Assembly: GCA_012959995.1 (NCBI GenBank)
Contig: DUCC01000026.1
Coordinates: forward strand, 1 to 64,000
From: Acidimicrobiia bacterium
GTDB taxonomy: Bacteria > Actinomycetota > Acidimicrobiia > Acidimicrobiales > MedAcidi-G1
Reading direction: 5' to 3'
DNA: 64,000 bases
Below the pieces are notes generated by a model. The model was given only the letters and a program-made list of their open reading frames with translations. It did no database searches and was not told the origin of the DNA. Both the position numbers and the translations under genes were made by a program. Positions 25,836 to 35,327 of the stretch are shown in pieces; position 1 is the stretch's first letter, and each line of letters starts with the position of its first letter.

Positions 25836-25851
25836 AGCCAGAGAACACACT

Positions 25852-25965
25852 ATGAAGGTTCGCACCAGCGTAAAAACAATTTGTGAAAAATGCCGGGTAA
25901 TACGCCGGCACGGACGCGTGCAGGTTATCTGCAGCAACCCCCGCCATAAGCAGCGGCAGGGCTAG
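25852..25965 (+). CDS. rpmJ: 50S ribosomal protein L36, zinc type
   Basis: The 37-residue L36 reads [19 protein letters not shown] and onward to [11 protein letters not shown]. Zinc ligands are Cys11, Cys14, Cys27 and His32. It lies between infA and rpsM as in most bacteria. GAACACAC gives only a weak ribosome-binding site, so coupling to infA is likely. Confidence 0.96.
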   Translation: MKVRTSVKTICEKCRVIRRHGRVQVICSNPRHKQRQG

Positions 25966-25973
25966 GAGTAAAA

Positions 25974-26351
25974 ATGGCACGTATATCGGGCGTAGACGTC
26001 CCCCGCGATAAGCAAGTACAGATCTCCCTTACTTATGTTTTTGGGGTAGGTCGTACGAAGGCTGTTGAGATTTGTGAAGCTACCGGTATAGACCCGGTGG
26101 CTCGTGTGCGTGATTTGACTGACGAAGAGGTCACTAAAATCCGTGCGTTCATCGACGAGAACTACAAGGTCGAAGGCGACCTACGTCGTGAAATTTCGCA
26201 AAACATCAAACGTAAAATGGATATCGGTTGCTACCAGGGCATACGGCATCGCCGTGGTTTGCCTGTACATGGTCAGCGCACCCACACCAACGCTCGGACC
26301 CGTAAGGGGAAGCGCAAGACGGTGGCTAACAAGAAAAAGGTTCTTAAGTAA
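25974..26351 (+). CDS. rpsM: 30S ribosomal protein S13
   Basis: The 125-residue S13 starts [21 protein letters not shown] and has [16 protein letters not shown] and the conserved [34 protein letters not shown]13 contacts the P-site tRNA and L5. AGGAG lies at good distance upstream. The stop shares a base with rpsK. Confidence 0.97.
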   Translation: MARISGVDVPRDKQVQISLTYVFGVGRTKAVEICEATGIDPVARVRDLTDEEVTKIRAFIDENYKVEGDLRREISQNIKRKMDIGCYQGIRHRRGLPVHGQRTHTNARTRKGKRKTVANKKKVLK

Positions 26352-26749
26352 TGGCTAATGCATCTGCTGGGGGCCGACGCCCTCGTAAAAAGGAACGCAA
26401 GAATGTGCCCCACGGCGTGGCGCACATTAAGAGTTCTTTCAACAACACCATCGTGACCATCACCGACCAGGGTGGCAACACCTTGGCTTGGGCTTCGGCG
26501 GGCAACGTGGGCTTCAAAGGCTCACGCAAATCCACTCCTTTCGCTGCTCAAATGGCTGCCGAAAAGTGTGCACGTCAAGCAATGGAACACGGTGTACGCA
26601 AAGTCGATGTTGTGGTTCGTGGCCCTGGCTCGGGTCGTGAAACCGCTATCCGCACTATTCAAACTACCGGTATCGAAGTAACCGGCATTAAAGACGTGAC
26701 ACCTGTTCCTCATAATGGATGTCGTTTATCGAAGCGAAAGAGGGCCTAA
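26351..26749 (+). CDS. rpsK: 30S ribosomal protein S11
   Basis: The 132-residue S11 shows [31 protein letters not shown] and the C-terminal [27 protein letters not shown]11 forms part of the platform near the E-site mRNA. It overlaps rpsM and rpsD by one base each. Confidence 0.97.
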   Translation: MANASAGGRRPRKKERKNVPHGVAHIKSSFNNTIVTITDQGGNTLAWASAGNVGFKGSRKSTPFAAQMAAEKCARQAMEHGVRKVDVVVRGPGSGRETAIRTIQTTGIEVTGIKDVTPVPHNGCRLSKRKRA

Positions 26750-27366
26750 TGTCCCGCTACACCGGTCCTAAGGCGCGGGTCTCTCGACGCTTAGGCACAA
26801 ACATCTTTGGCACCAAAGGCGAAACTGTCGCTCTTGATAAGCGCCCTTACCCACCAGGGGAACACGGCCGTACCCGTCGTCGAGGCAACCCATCTGAATA
26901 CTTGTTCCAAATGCAAGAAAAGCAGAAGGCTCGCTTCACCTACGGTTTGACCGAAAAACAGTTCCGCAAAATCTTCCAAGAAGCCAACCGTAAAGACGGG
27001 GTTACCGGCGAAATTATGCTCCAATACTTGGAGTTGCGTCTGGATAACATTGTTTACCGTGCGGGAATGGCGGCTACTCGCCCTCAGGCCCGTCAGTTGG
27101 TTAACCACGGGCACATTGACGTAAACGGTCGTCGGGTAGACATCCCCAGCTTCCGAGCCCGCAAAGGCGACGTCATCACCTTGCGCACCAAAGCTCGCAA
27201 CATGGTGATTGTGCAATGGAACATTGATGTGCTCGATCGCCAATCGCCGGGCTGGCTAACCGTGGCCGATGGCGGACACGAAGCCACCGTAAAAGAAGTA
27301 CCCGTGCGTGAACAAATTGATATTCCCGTGCGTGAACAGCTCATCGTTGAGCTGTACAGCAAGTAA
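26749..27366 (+). CDS. rpsD: 30S ribosomal protein S4
   Basis: The 205-residue S4 begins [21 protein letters not shown] and has RRRGNPSEYLFQMQEKQKARF and the S4 RNA-binding domain RLDNIVYRAGMAATRPQARQLVNHGHIDVNGR. S4 starts small-subunit assembly. The upstream in-frame ATG at 26719 lies inside rpsK and is not used. A small hairpin, AGAGC-ttttt-GCTCT (27378-27392), lies in the 51-nt gap before rpoA. Confidence 0.97.
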   Translation: MSRYTGPKARVSRRLGTNIFGTKGETVALDKRPYPPGEHGRTRRRGNPSEYLFQMQEKQKARFTYGLTEKQFRKIFQEANRKDGVTGEIMLQYLELRLDNIVYRAGMAATRPQARQLVNHGHIDVNGRRVDIPSFRARKGDVITLRTKARNMVIVQWNIDVLDRQSPGWLTVADGGHEATVKEVPVREQIDIPVREQLIVELYSK

Positions 27367-27417
27367 CCGTAACCCTTAGAGCTTTTTGCTCTCCCCCGAA
27401 GTAACAGAGGTAACCCC

Positions 27418-28356
27418 ATGTTGGTAATTCAGCGACCAAGTGTTGAAGCAATAAGCGAAGCCGAAAGCAATCGGCAAGAGTTCGCCGTAGGACCGCTCGA
27501 GCCAGGCTTCGGCCACACGCTCGGCAACTCGCTGCGCCGTACCCTTTTGTCATCGATTCCCGGTGCCGCTATCACCCAAGTACGTTTTGATGACGCTGAA
27601 CACGAGTTCAGCACCATCGGTGGCGTGATTGAAGATGTCTCAGACATCATTTTGAACCTTAAAGACGTTGTGGTGGCCTGCCACAGCGACGACCCAGTAA
27701 CCGTGCGCCTTGATGCTCGGGGCCCCGGCGAAGTAACCGCGGTCGCCTTAGAGGGTCACACCGACCTAGAAATTTTGAACCCTGACTTCGTGTTGGCGAC
27801 CTTGAACGACAGCGGCCGGTTGGCGGCTGAAGTCACCTTCGAACGGGGACGTGGTTTCTTAACCTCTAAGCGCCCCGCCGAAAGCGGCATCATTGGCGTT
27901 ATCCCCATCGATGCTTTGTTCTCTCCGGTACGCCGAGTGAGCTTCGTTGTTGACCCAATGCAGGTTGCTCAATCAACTGACCATGACCGTTTGGTAATGG
28001 AAATTGAAACCGATGGTTCCATTTCTCCTCGTGAAGCATTGGCTTCTGCAGGCGGCACCTTGCGTGCTTTGGTCCAACTGGTCGAAGAAATGAGTGATGA
28101 ACCTCAAGGCCTTGAATTGGCCGAGGCTGCTCCTATCGGCGGCACTTCGCCCGATATGGACCTTCCCATCGAAGACCTTGACCTCTCCGAACGCCCGCGC
28201 AACTGCTTGAAGCGTGGCCAGGTTGACACCATCGGGCAACTCTTGGGAAAGACCTACGATGACCTTTTGGCCATCACCAACTTCGGTCAGAAATCTTTGG
28301 ACGAAGTTATTGAAAAACTTGACGAGCGGGGACTTTCGCTCGCCACCCGGGACTAA
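27418..28356 (+). CDS. rpoA: RNA polymerase subunit alpha
   Basis: The 312-residue alpha subunit has the N-terminal dimerisation domain (FAVGPLEPGFGHTLGNSLRRTLLSSIPG, GVIEDVSDIILNLKDV) and, after an acidic linker, the C-terminal domain with LDLSERPRNCLKRGQVDTIGQLLGK. It also has FGQKSLDEVIEKLDERGL. The C-domain binds UP elements and activators. Length and motifs are normal. Confidence 0.97.
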   Translation: MLVIQRPSVEAISEAESNRQEFAVGPLEPGFGHTLGNSLRRTLLSSIPGAAITQVRFDDAEHEFSTIGGVIEDVSDIILNLKDVVVACHSDDPVTVRLDARGPGEVTAVALEGHTDLEILNPDFVLATLNDSGRLAAEVTFERGRGFLTSKRPAESGIIGVIPIDALFSPVRRVSFVVDPMQVAQSTDHDRLVMEIETDGSISPREALASAGGTLRALVQLVEEMSDEPQGLELAEAAPIGGTSPDMDLPIEDLDLSERPRNCLKRGQVDTIGQLLGKTYDDLLAITNFGQKSLDEVIEKLDERGLSLATRD

Positions 28357-28368
28357 AAGGACCACATT

Positions 28369-28722
28369 ATGCCCGCAACCCCGAAAAAAGGCCGTCGCTT
28401 TGGCGGTAGTGCTGCACATCAGAAATCAATGATGGCCAATTTGGTGGCTTCGCTGATCGCCGCTGAGGCCATCGTAACCACCGAAGCAAAAGCTAAAGCT
28501 TTGCGCCCTATTGCTGAAAAAATGATCACCAAAGCGAAAAAGGGTGGTTTGCATAACCACCGCCAAGTTGTTTCGTTTATGCGTGACAAAGAAATGACGG
28601 CCAAACTGTTTGATGAAATCGGCCCTCGTTACGCCGATCGTTCAGGTGGTTACACCCGTATCTTGAAAATCGGCCCTCGCCACGGTGATAAAGCACCGAT
28701 GGCTCGGATCGAACTGGTCTGA
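28369..28722 (+). CDS. rplQ: 50S ribosomal protein L17
   Basis: The 117-residue L17 starts [30 protein letters not shown] and has [21 protein letters not shown] and the end [23 protein letters not shown]. It follows rpoA by 12 nt and precedes truA by 11 nt. Confidence 0.97.
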   Translation: MPATPKKGRRFGGSAAHQKSMMANLVASLIAAEAIVTTEAKAKALRPIAEKMITKAKKGGLHNHRQVVSFMRDKEMTAKLFDEIGPRYADRSGGYTRILKIGPRHGDKAPMARIELV

Positions 28723-28733
28723 CCCCACCCGGC

Positions 28734-29534
28734 ATGCGGGTAAGAGGAACCGTTGCTTATGACGGGTCTTCTTTTCACGGTTTTGCTATAAATCAAGACG
28801 TTCGCACGGTAGCGGGTGACCTCACAGCGAATCTTTCTCAAATTCTGGGCCAAGAAATCACCTTGACCTGTGCCGGTCGCACCGACCGGGGGGTACATGC
28901 GGTAGGTCAGGTCATTAGTTTTGACGCCCCTGACGATGCGAACTTAAAAAAACTCCGCCATTCGTTGAACCGACTTTGCCAGCCCTCCATCGCCCTCACC
29001 GAACTAGTCGAAGCCCCCAAAGATTTTGATGCACGTTTTTCGGCCAACGGCCGGTGTTATCGCTACCGCATATTGAACCGACCCGACCCGGATCCTTTTT
29101 TAGCCAACACGGCGTGGCATGTTTCGACGCCTTTGCGTATTGACTTGATGGAAAAAGCAGCAGCCCATCTCGTGGGTTTACATAATTTTTCTTCATTTTG
29201 TAAACGCACACCACCAAAGCCTGGGTACCAAGAGCGCAGTTTGATTCGCCACGTAGAAGAAGTCTCTTGGCGATCTTTAGAAAATAATGTGGTGGAGTTT
29301 GAGATAGCGGCGTCATCTTTTTGCCACCAAATGGTGCGTGCGGTGGTGGGTACTTTGGTAGATGTAGGGCGAGGCAGAACCGCCGAACGTCGCATTCCGG
29401 AAATTTTAGCGGCCCAAGACCGACAATTTGCTGGGCCACTGGCCCCTCCGCATGGCCTGACCCTCTGGTCGGTGCGTTATCCAAGTTTTGAGGTTGATGA
29501 GGCGCGGGTTGCCGAGGGTGAACCACCGGCGTAG
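28734..29534 (+). CDS. truA: tRNA pseudouridine(38-40) synthase TruA
   Basis: TruA converts uridines 38-40 in the anticodon arm to pseudouridine. The 266-residue protein starts MRVRGTVAYDGSSFHGFAIN and carries the catalytic Asp51 in CAGRTDRGVHA. Other conserved blocks are LRHSLNRLC, RYRILNRPDPDPF and the late ASSFCHQMVRAVVGTLVDVGRGR. The order rplQ-truA-rplM-rpsI is widespread in Actinobacteria. Confidence 0.95.
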   Translation: MRVRGTVAYDGSSFHGFAINQDVRTVAGDLTANLSQILGQEITLTCAGRTDRGVHAVGQVISFDAPDDANLKKLRHSLNRLCQPSIALTELVEAPKDFDARFSANGRCYRYRILNRPDPDPFLANTAWHVSTPLRIDLMEKAAAHLVGLHNFSSFCKRTPPKPGYQERSLIRHVEEVSWRSLENNVVEFEIAASSFCHQMVRAVVGTLVDVGRGRTAERRIPEILAAQDRQFAGPLAPPHGLTLWSVRYPSFEVDEARVAEGEPPA

Positions 29535-29641
29535 CCTTACCTGCTGGCCCTCAGACGCGGATAGACACGTTTCTCCACGTTGAAAGAGTCACAAAAGTCT
29601 AGTTATTTCATCGCTTACGAATCAAAGAAAAAGGTAATTCC

Positions 29642-30094
29642 GTGTCTACGTACACTCCAAAAGCCAGCGAAATTGAACGTGCCTGGCACGTTGTTGACGC
29701 TGAGGGTCTCATCTTGGGTCGCTTGGCCACCGAGGTAGCTTCGGTGCTGCGCGGCAAGCACAAGCCAATCTTCACCCCGCACCTCGATACCGGCGATCAT
29801 GTGATCATCATCAACGCCGACAAAGTAGTGCTTACCGGTGCTAAAGCCGAAGACAAAAAAGTTTATGACCACTCCGGTTTCCCCGGTGGTTTGCGTACCC
29901 GCAGCTACGGTGACTTCTTAGCCGACAAGCCAGAAGAAGCCGTTCGTCGGACGATAAGCGGCATGATCCCCAAGAACCGTTTAGGCCGTCAAATGTTGAC
30001 CAAACTTAAGGTCTACCGAGGCAGCGAACACCCCCACGAGGCGCAAGCACCTCAAACCATGACCATCGAACACGCCCGTGCGCGTAAAGCCTGA
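29642..30094 (+). CDS. rplM: 50S ribosomal protein L13
   Basis: The 150-residue L13 begins MSTYTPKASEIERAWHVVDAE from a GTG start and has LGRLATEVASVLRGKHKPIFTPHLDTGD. It also has the late SGMIPKNRLGRQMLTKLKVYRGSEHPHEAQ. The 107-nt gap before it contains TTGAAA (29580-29585), but I see no convincing -10, so a separate promoter is only possible. Confidence 0.96.
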   Translation: MSTYTPKASEIERAWHVVDAEGLILGRLATEVASVLRGKHKPIFTPHLDTGDHVIIINADKVVLTGAKAEDKKVYDHSGFPGGLRTRSYGDFLADKPEEAVRRTISGMIPKNRLGRQMLTKLKVYRGSEHPHEAQAPQTMTIEHARARKA

Positions 30095-30108
30095 GCGAGG
30101 AACCTTTT

Positions 30109-30507
30109 ATGTCAAAACCTCTTACCCAAAACACCGGACGTCGCAAGCAAGCGGTAGCCCGAGTGCGCCTTCGCCCCGTTGACGGCGAATCCACGGTGAC
30201 CGTAAACGGTCGCACCATGGAAGATTACTTCCCAACCGAAAGCCATCGCTTGCAGTTCCTGGAGCCTTTGCGGGTTACCGGTACCGAAGGTCAATACGAC
30301 ATTGACGCCACCCTGCACGGTGGCGGCATGGCCGGCCAAGCCGGTGCGCTTTGCTTAGGCATTGCTCGTGCTTTGGAAACCCTCGAGCCAGAACGTCGCC
30401 CTGCTTTGAAACAAGCCGGCCTGCTGACTCGTGATGACCGGAAGAAAGAATCCAAAAAGTACGGTCTCAAAAAAGCTCGCAAGGCACCGCAGTACTCCAA
30501 GCGGTAA
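30109..30507 (+). CDS. rpsI: 30S ribosomal protein S9
   Basis: The 132-residue S9 has NTGRRKQAVARVRLRPVDGE, GGGMAGQAGALCLGIARAL and LTRDDRKKESKKYGLKKARKAPQYSKR. The C-terminal Arg tail reaches the P-site tRNA. It is the last ribosomal protein gene of the cluster and is followed by a terminator-like hairpin. Confidence 0.97.
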   Translation: MSKPLTQNTGRRKQAVARVRLRPVDGESTVTVNGRTMEDYFPTESHRLQFLEPLRVTGTEGQYDIDATLHGGGMAGQAGALCLGIARALETLEPERRPALKQAGLLTRDDRKKESKKYGLKKARKAPQYSKR

Positions 30508-30515
30508 CCGGCACC

Positions 30516-30546
30516 GATGCGGAACAAATCACCGCATCTTGTTGTC
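30516..30546 (+). terminator. Terminator-like hairpin after rpsI, before glmM
   Basis: GATGCGG (30516-30522) and CCGCATC (30532-30538) form a 7-bp perfect stem with a 9-nt loop, followed by the T-rich TTGTTGTC. It lies 5 nt before the glmM start and could end the ribosomal transcript or attenuate read-through into glmM. Confidence 0.5.
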
Positions 30547-30551
30547 ATCTT

Positions 30552-31886
30552 ATGACGAATCAGGCTCTGCATTTCGGTACCGATGGGGTACGTGGACGAG
30601 CAGACACCGAACTCACTGTCCCAGTGGTGCGCGCTCTCGGACAGGCCGCCGCCCAGCATCTTGACGCCCCCCAAGTAATCATTGGGAGCGATACGCGTGT
30701 CTCTAGCCCAGCTTTGGCGCAAGCATTGGCCGAAGGTTTTGCCGCCGGCGGCGTGACTCCACTTTTGCTGGGAGTTGCCCCTACCCCCGCGGTGGCGTAC
30801 CTCGCAGCCCAAGAGGGAATGGCCGGCGCCGTGGTTTCCGCTTCCCATAACCCCTGGCATGACAACGGCATAAAGCTTTTTGCCGCCGGAGGGCACAAAC
30901 TCGACGACGCCACCCAACGCGCCATAGAAGAAAGTTGGCACAGCACGCCTCAACAAGAAAGCCTCGACCCCGGGCAGTGGGCTGACCGCCCCGATGCCCG
31001 CTATTTTGAGGCCATGGTGGCTTCGGTTGAGCCTCAAGCACTGGCCGGCCTGCACCTTGTTTTAGATTGCGCCCATGGGGCCATGAGTGCGGTAGCCCCT
31101 GAAGTTTTTATGCAACTGGGCGCTCAAGTAACGGTGCTACATGCTCAACCCGATGGGCGCAACATCAACGAAAGGTGTGGCTCCAACCACCCAGAGGCAT
31201 TACAAAAAGCAGTAGTAGAGCATCAAGCCGACGCCGGGCTGGCCTTTGACGGAGATGGCGACCGGGTAGTGGCCGTAGCGGCCGACGGTTCGCTACTCGA
31301 CGGGGACTTCTTGCTGGCCCTCAGTGCGATCGACCTTTTGGAACAAGACCGCCTCGCTGGAGACACCCTGGTGGTCACGGTTATGGCCAACTTGGGCCTC
31401 CGCCAAGCCATGAACCAAGCCGGTATCAGTATTTACGAAACCCCGGTGGGAGACCGCCACGTCTTGGCCGCCCTAAACAAAAACGGGTGGACCTTGGGTG
31501 GGGAACAATCAGGTCACATTATTTTTGCTGATCGCGCCACCACCGGCGACGGATTACTCACCGGTATCCAAGTGATGGATGCGGTGCGCCGGCACAAAAA
31601 AAACTTAGGCACCTGGGCCCAAGAAATCATGCAAAAGGCCCCGCAGGTTTTGCTTAACATCGCGGTACAGAACCCCGGCGAAGTTTTGGTAGCCGAGTTA
31701 GGCGAATCAATCGAAGCCGCTCAAAAGAAGCTTGGTCAAGCGGGCCGGGTAGTGGTGCGTCCTTCCGGAACCGAACCTTTGGTACGGGTCATGGTGGAAG
31801 CTCTGGACCAAGGAGCAGCGCTCACCGTGGCGAAAAGTTTAGCGACTGAGGTAAAGCGCCGAGACGCTGACCGTTCAAGCCTCTAG
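30552..31886 (+). CDS. glmM: Phosphoglucosamine mutase
   Basis: GlmM converts glucosamine-6-phosphate to glucosamine-1-phosphate for UDP-GlcNAc and peptidoglycan synthesis. The 444-residue protein has FGTDGVRGRA at its start and the phosphoserine loop SASHNPWHDNGIKLF with Ser98. The metal loop GLAFDGDGDRVVAV, the sugar-binding GGEQSGHIIF and the phosphate-binding VRPSGTEPLVRVM follow. These are diagnostic of GlmM among alpha-phosphohexomutases. The next gene encodes a GlmS-like protein, giving a local UDP-GlcNAc module. Confidence 0.95.
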   Translation: MTNQALHFGTDGVRGRADTELTVPVVRALGQAAAQHLDAPQVIIGSDTRVSSPALAQALAEGFAAGGVTPLLLGVAPTPAVAYLAAQEGMAGAVVSASHNPWHDNGIKLFAAGGHKLDDATQRAIEESWHSTPQQESLDPGQWADRPDARYFEAMVASVEPQALAGLHLVLDCAHGAMSAVAPEVFMQLGAQVTVLHAQPDGRNINERCGSNHPEALQKAVVEHQADAGLAFDGDGDRVVAVAADGSLLDGDFLLALSAIDLLEQDRLAGDTLVVTVMANLGLRQAMNQAGISIYETPVGDRHVLAALNKNGWTLGGEQSGHIIFADRATTGDGLLTGIQVMDAVRRHKKNLGTWAQEIMQKAPQVLLNIAVQNPGEVLVAELGESIEAAQKKLGQAGRVVVRPSGTEPLVRVMVEALDQGAALTVAKSLATEVKRRDADRSSL

Positions 31887-31925
31887 AATCATATTTATTG
31901 ACCCGTCTCTGGAGAGGAGTAAAAC

Positions 31926-34900
31926 ATGTGTGGAATAATCGCCGTGTTGCGTCGCCCTTCAACGCGGGCCATCCCTGAGGCTTCAGAAATACTGACCTTG
32001 GTGGGCCAAGCCCAAGAACTGCTTAAAAAAGGTGACCTGCCGTCGCTGGCCGAAGCCACCGGGTTGCTCAAAGAGGCTGATCACCTTTTGCGAGGTGGCC
32101 CCGGTTTGCTGGCTTTTTTCTCGGCCCCCGAGTTAGCCGACCACCTTTACGACCGACTGATGCTGTTGACGGGGGACCTGTCGCCGATAGAAGAATCACT
32201 AGTCGCCGCAGAAAAAGACCCCGAAGCGGTCAACCATGCAGTAACCGAAATGCGTGATGCCTTATGGGCGCTCGGTCGAGACCGCATCGGAACCTACCGC
32301 GGGGTGTGTTCGTTGGCCTCCGCAGACTTTCCGCCTAGCCCCGCCGGGTTAACGGTGCTGCTTTCCGTGGAACAAGCTTTACGGTCCTTAGATCGGCTTG
32401 AAGTTCGGGGCCGAGATTCGGCTGGCTTGCAAATCACCCTCTGGGGGCATCAAAGCGCCGATTTAACCAACGCTCCTGATGCCCTTTACCGTTCAGGAGC
32501 CACCCACGAAACTGCCCAAGGGGTACAGATCTGGGTGGTGAAAGAAGCAGCAGAGATCGGCGAACTGGGCGACAACACCGCCGTTTTACGAAAAGCATTA
32601 AAAGCCGACCAAGAACTGGCCCAAGCGCTTACTTCCTTGGAAGTACAAGGCACCATTTTGGGCCAGACTCGGTGGGCCAGCATGGGGGTAGTTTCCCAAG
32701 CCAACGCGCATCCCCTTGACTCTGGCCGGGCCGACGACCAGATCACCCCACTGGTGACGGCAGTACAAAACGGTGACGTTGACAACCATGCTGATCTGAG
32801 AGAACAAAACAACCTGTCTATTGCCGCCGGCATCACCACCGATGCCAAAGTGGTTCCCGCCTTGTGTGCCGCTCAACTGGCCCAAGGGGTAGCCCCGGCA
32901 GAAGCTTTTCGCCGTACCGTGCAATCGTTTGAAGGTTCGCTGGCCATCGCCGCTTCATTGGCCGACGACCCCGGGCGCTTGTATCTCTCGCTGCGAGGAA
33001 GCGGACAAGCGCTTTATCTTGGACTTGGCGAAGACGTCACCGTGGTGGCCAGCGAACCCTACGGGCTGGTAGAGGTCACGGCCGAATATCTTCGCATGGA
33101 AGGCGACCTTCCTGCCGACCCCGACCACCCAGTGGTCAGTCGGGGCCAAGTTATAGAGATCGATACGGCAACCGCCGGCACACTTGAAGGGATAGCGCGT
33201 CGTTCGTTTGACGAGCGGTCGCTGCCGGTAACGCCCGAAGAACTGGTGACCGCCGAGATCACCACCCGAGATATTGACCGGGGAGACCACCCGCATTACT
33301 TACTCAAAGAAGTCGGCGAAGCCCCGACCTCTATTCGCACAACCCTGCGCGGGCATTTAATAAACGACCCACAAGAAGGGTGGGCGGTTCGTTTATCCTC
33401 CAGCACCCTCAACGATTCGTTACGAGCGGACCTGGCCAGCGGAAGCATTAAACGCATAACGGTTATTGGGCAAGGCACGGCCGCCATCGCCGCCCAGTCA
33501 ATAGCAGAATCAATAAAAACTGAAGTGGCCGGTACCGGAGTAATGGTCGAAGCACAGTTGGCCAGTGAGTTATCGGGCTTCGGTTTGCGCCCCGACATGG
33601 CCGACACCTTCGTGGTGGCCATCAGCCAATCGGGGACCACCACCGATACCAACCGCACCGTGGACCTCGCTCGGTCCCGAGGGGCTCGCGTGGTGGCTAT
33701 CGTCAACCGTCGCAACAGCGACCTCACCGACCGAGCCGACGGGGTGCTTTACACCTCCAACGGACGAGACGTAGAGATGAGCGTGGCCTCCACCAAAGCG
33801 TTCTATGCCCAGATCGCCGCGGGGTTTTTGCTCGCGGTGGGTTTGGCTGACGCTCTCGGCGCCCCCGGGGCCGCTGACCGGTCAGCAGTTTTGTCGAGCC
33901 TCAATGAGCTCCCTGAAGCCATGGAACAAGTATTAGCCGGGCGCCAGCACATCGCTGAGGTAGCGCAACGCCACGCCCCGCCGCGCCGCCACTGGGCCAT
34001 CGTAGGAAGCGGCAGCAACCTGATTGCGGCGCGAGAAATTCGCATCAAACTTTCTGAACTGTGTTACAAATCAATCGCTAGCGACTCCACCGAAGACAAA
34101 AAACACATTGACCTTTCTTCGGAACCCATGATCTTGGTATGCGCTGCGGGTTTGGTGGGCTCCAACGCAGACGACGTTGCCAAAGAAGTAGCGATCTACC
34201 AAGCTCACCGGGCCGCCCCCATCGTGATCTGCGATACCCAAGCCCGCCAATACGGAGACGGCCCGGACCTTATTCGTGTGCCCTCGGTGCATCCCCGTTT
34301 AGCATTTGTGCTTTCCACCATGGTGGGGCACCTCTTTGGTTACGAAGCGGCCCGCGCCATTGATGCTCAAGCCGACCCATTGCGTCAGGCCCATGCCGCC
34401 ATAGAAAAAGTAGCGGTCCAACTCAACGACCAAGACCCCACCGAAGAACTGCTGGCCGACCTCAGCCAAGTGTTAGCGACCTCCGAAGCAAGTTTTTCCT
34501 CTGAATTGCGTTCGGGTCGCCTCAACGGACACCTCGAAGCTTCAACTGCCGTACGGTTAGCGGGGCTCTTTCGCTACGCCTTAGGGGACGTACCGCTCGA
34601 GGCCTACCAAAGCCAATACGGTCAAGTCGGCACCCCCGGTTTAGTACTAGATGATCTCGCCGGTGCATTGACGACCGCCATAGAAGAACTGACGCGACCC
34701 ATTGATGCCATCAAACATCAAGCCAAAACGGTAACGGTAGGTATTTCTCGCACCGACGAAACGCTTCTCGAAGCCCGCTTGGCCCAAGCAGTTATGGCCG
34801 CCGGCACTCCCCGAGACTCGCTGAGTTACCGCACCCTGCGTTTATTGGGATCCCTAGACCCTGCGGTAGTTGAAGTAGTTGGGTTTACCCGTTACCACTT

Positions 34901-35327
34901 GCAGGGCTTAGCCACCGAAACCCCTACTTTGTCCATCGTGGACCGTGGTGGGGTCTCAACATCTATAGCCTCACGAACCGACACTGACCCCGTGCTGCGA
35001 GGTACCAAACACCGGGTAGCGGTTGAACGAGAGGTCTTAGTAACCCGAGGCGCCCGAGATGACCGCACCCTAGTTTTGGTGCCCGAAGTAAAAGATGCGG
35101 AAACCGTCGGGCTGACCTTGCTTCACGTTGAAATGATCGATCATCTGGATCAAGAATCCTTACGAGGGGTGCTGCGGGGTTACCACGATCGCTACGACGC
35201 CATCGAAGATGCGGTGTGTGAAACCGAATCAGAGTTGCCTCAAGGTTTGCTGGCCGCCTTACCGGTAACGGATCTCCTCATTGACCCCATAGGTTCACTT
35301 GCTGAACGGTTGCGCTCTTCGTTGTGA
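31926..35327 (+). CDS. Oversized GlmS-like protein (glutaminase plus two SIS domains, with large insertions)
   Basis: Ordinary GlmS (glutamine-fructose-6-phosphate transaminase) has about 610 residues; this has 1133. Cys2 of MCGI is the glutaminase nucleophile, and GQTRWASMG (246-254), QNG (281-283) and TTDAK (304-308) match the Arg, Asn-Gly and Asp of the glutamine site. About 130 extra residues lie between strand 1 (to about 12) and the DRLEVRGRDSAGL block (156-168). SIS1 has ISQSGTTTDT and MSVASTKAF; SIS2 has DSTEDKKHIDL. Beyond SIS2 the usual C-terminal PRNLAKSVTVE, with the Schiff-base Lys, is not recognisable; about 300 residues of unknown type follow. GGAGAGGAG precedes the start. The glmM neighbour supports a role in amino-sugar synthesis. 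Confidence 0.8.
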   Translation: MCGIIAVLRRPSTRAIPEASEILTLVGQAQELLKKGDLPSLAEATGLLKEADHLLRGGPGLLAFFSAPELADHLYDRLMLLTGDLSPIEESLVAAEKDPEAVNHAVTEMRDALWALGRDRIGTYRGVCSLASADFPPSPAGLTVLLSVEQALRSLDRLEVRGRDSAGLQITLWGHQSADLTNAPDALYRSGATHETAQGVQIWVVKEAAEIGELGDNTAVLRKALKADQELAQALTSLEVQGTILGQTRWASMGVVSQANAHPLDSGRADDQITPLVTAVQNGDVDNHADLREQNNLSIAAGITTDAKVVPALCAAQLAQGVAPAEAFRRTVQSFEGSLAIAASLADDPGRLYLSLRGSGQALYLGLGEDVTVVASEPYGLVEVTAEYLRMEGDLPADPDHPVVSRGQVIEIDTATAGTLEGIARRSFDERSLPVTPEELVTAEITTRDIDRGDHPHYLLKEVGEAPTSIRTTLRGHLINDPQEGWAVRLSSSTLNDSLRADLASGSIKRITVIGQGTAAIAAQSIAESIKTEVAGTGVMVEAQLASELSGFGLRPDMADTFVVAISQSGTTTDTNRTVDLARSRGARVVAIVNRRNSDLTDRADGVLYTSNGRDVEMSVASTKAFYAQIAAGFLLAVGLADALGAPGAADRSAVLSSLNELPEAMEQVLAGRQHIAEVAQRHAPPRRHWAIVGSGSNLIAAREIRIKLSELCYKSIASDSTEDKKHIDLSSEPMILVCAAGLVGSNADDVAKEVAIYQAHRAAPIVICDTQARQYGDGPDLIRVPSVHPRLAFVLSTMVGHLFGYEAARAIDAQADPLRQAHAAIEKVAVQLNDQDPTEELLADLSQVLATSEASFSSELRSGRLNGHLEASTAVRLAGLFRYALGDVPLEAYQSQYGQVGTPGLVLDDLAGALTTAIEELTRPIDAIKHQAKTVTVGISRTDETLLEARLAQAVMAAGTPRDSLSYRTLRLLGSLDPAVVEVVGFTRYHLQGLATETPTLSIVDRGGVSTSIASRTDTDPVLRGTKHRVAVEREVLVTRGARDDRTLVLVPEVKDAETVGLTLLHVEMIDHLDQESLRGVLRGYHDRYDAIEDAVCETESELPQGLLAALPVTDLLIDPIGSLAERLRSSL

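Noticed and set aside
27378-27392. Small hairpin before rpoA as a terminator
   Set aside because: The stem is only 5 bp, the T-run lies in the loop and not after it, and rpoA clearly continues the operon.
31887-31925. glmS ribozyme or riboswitch before the GlmS-like gene
   Set aside because: Only 39 nt separate it from glmM, too short for the ribozyme, and no conserved core is seen.
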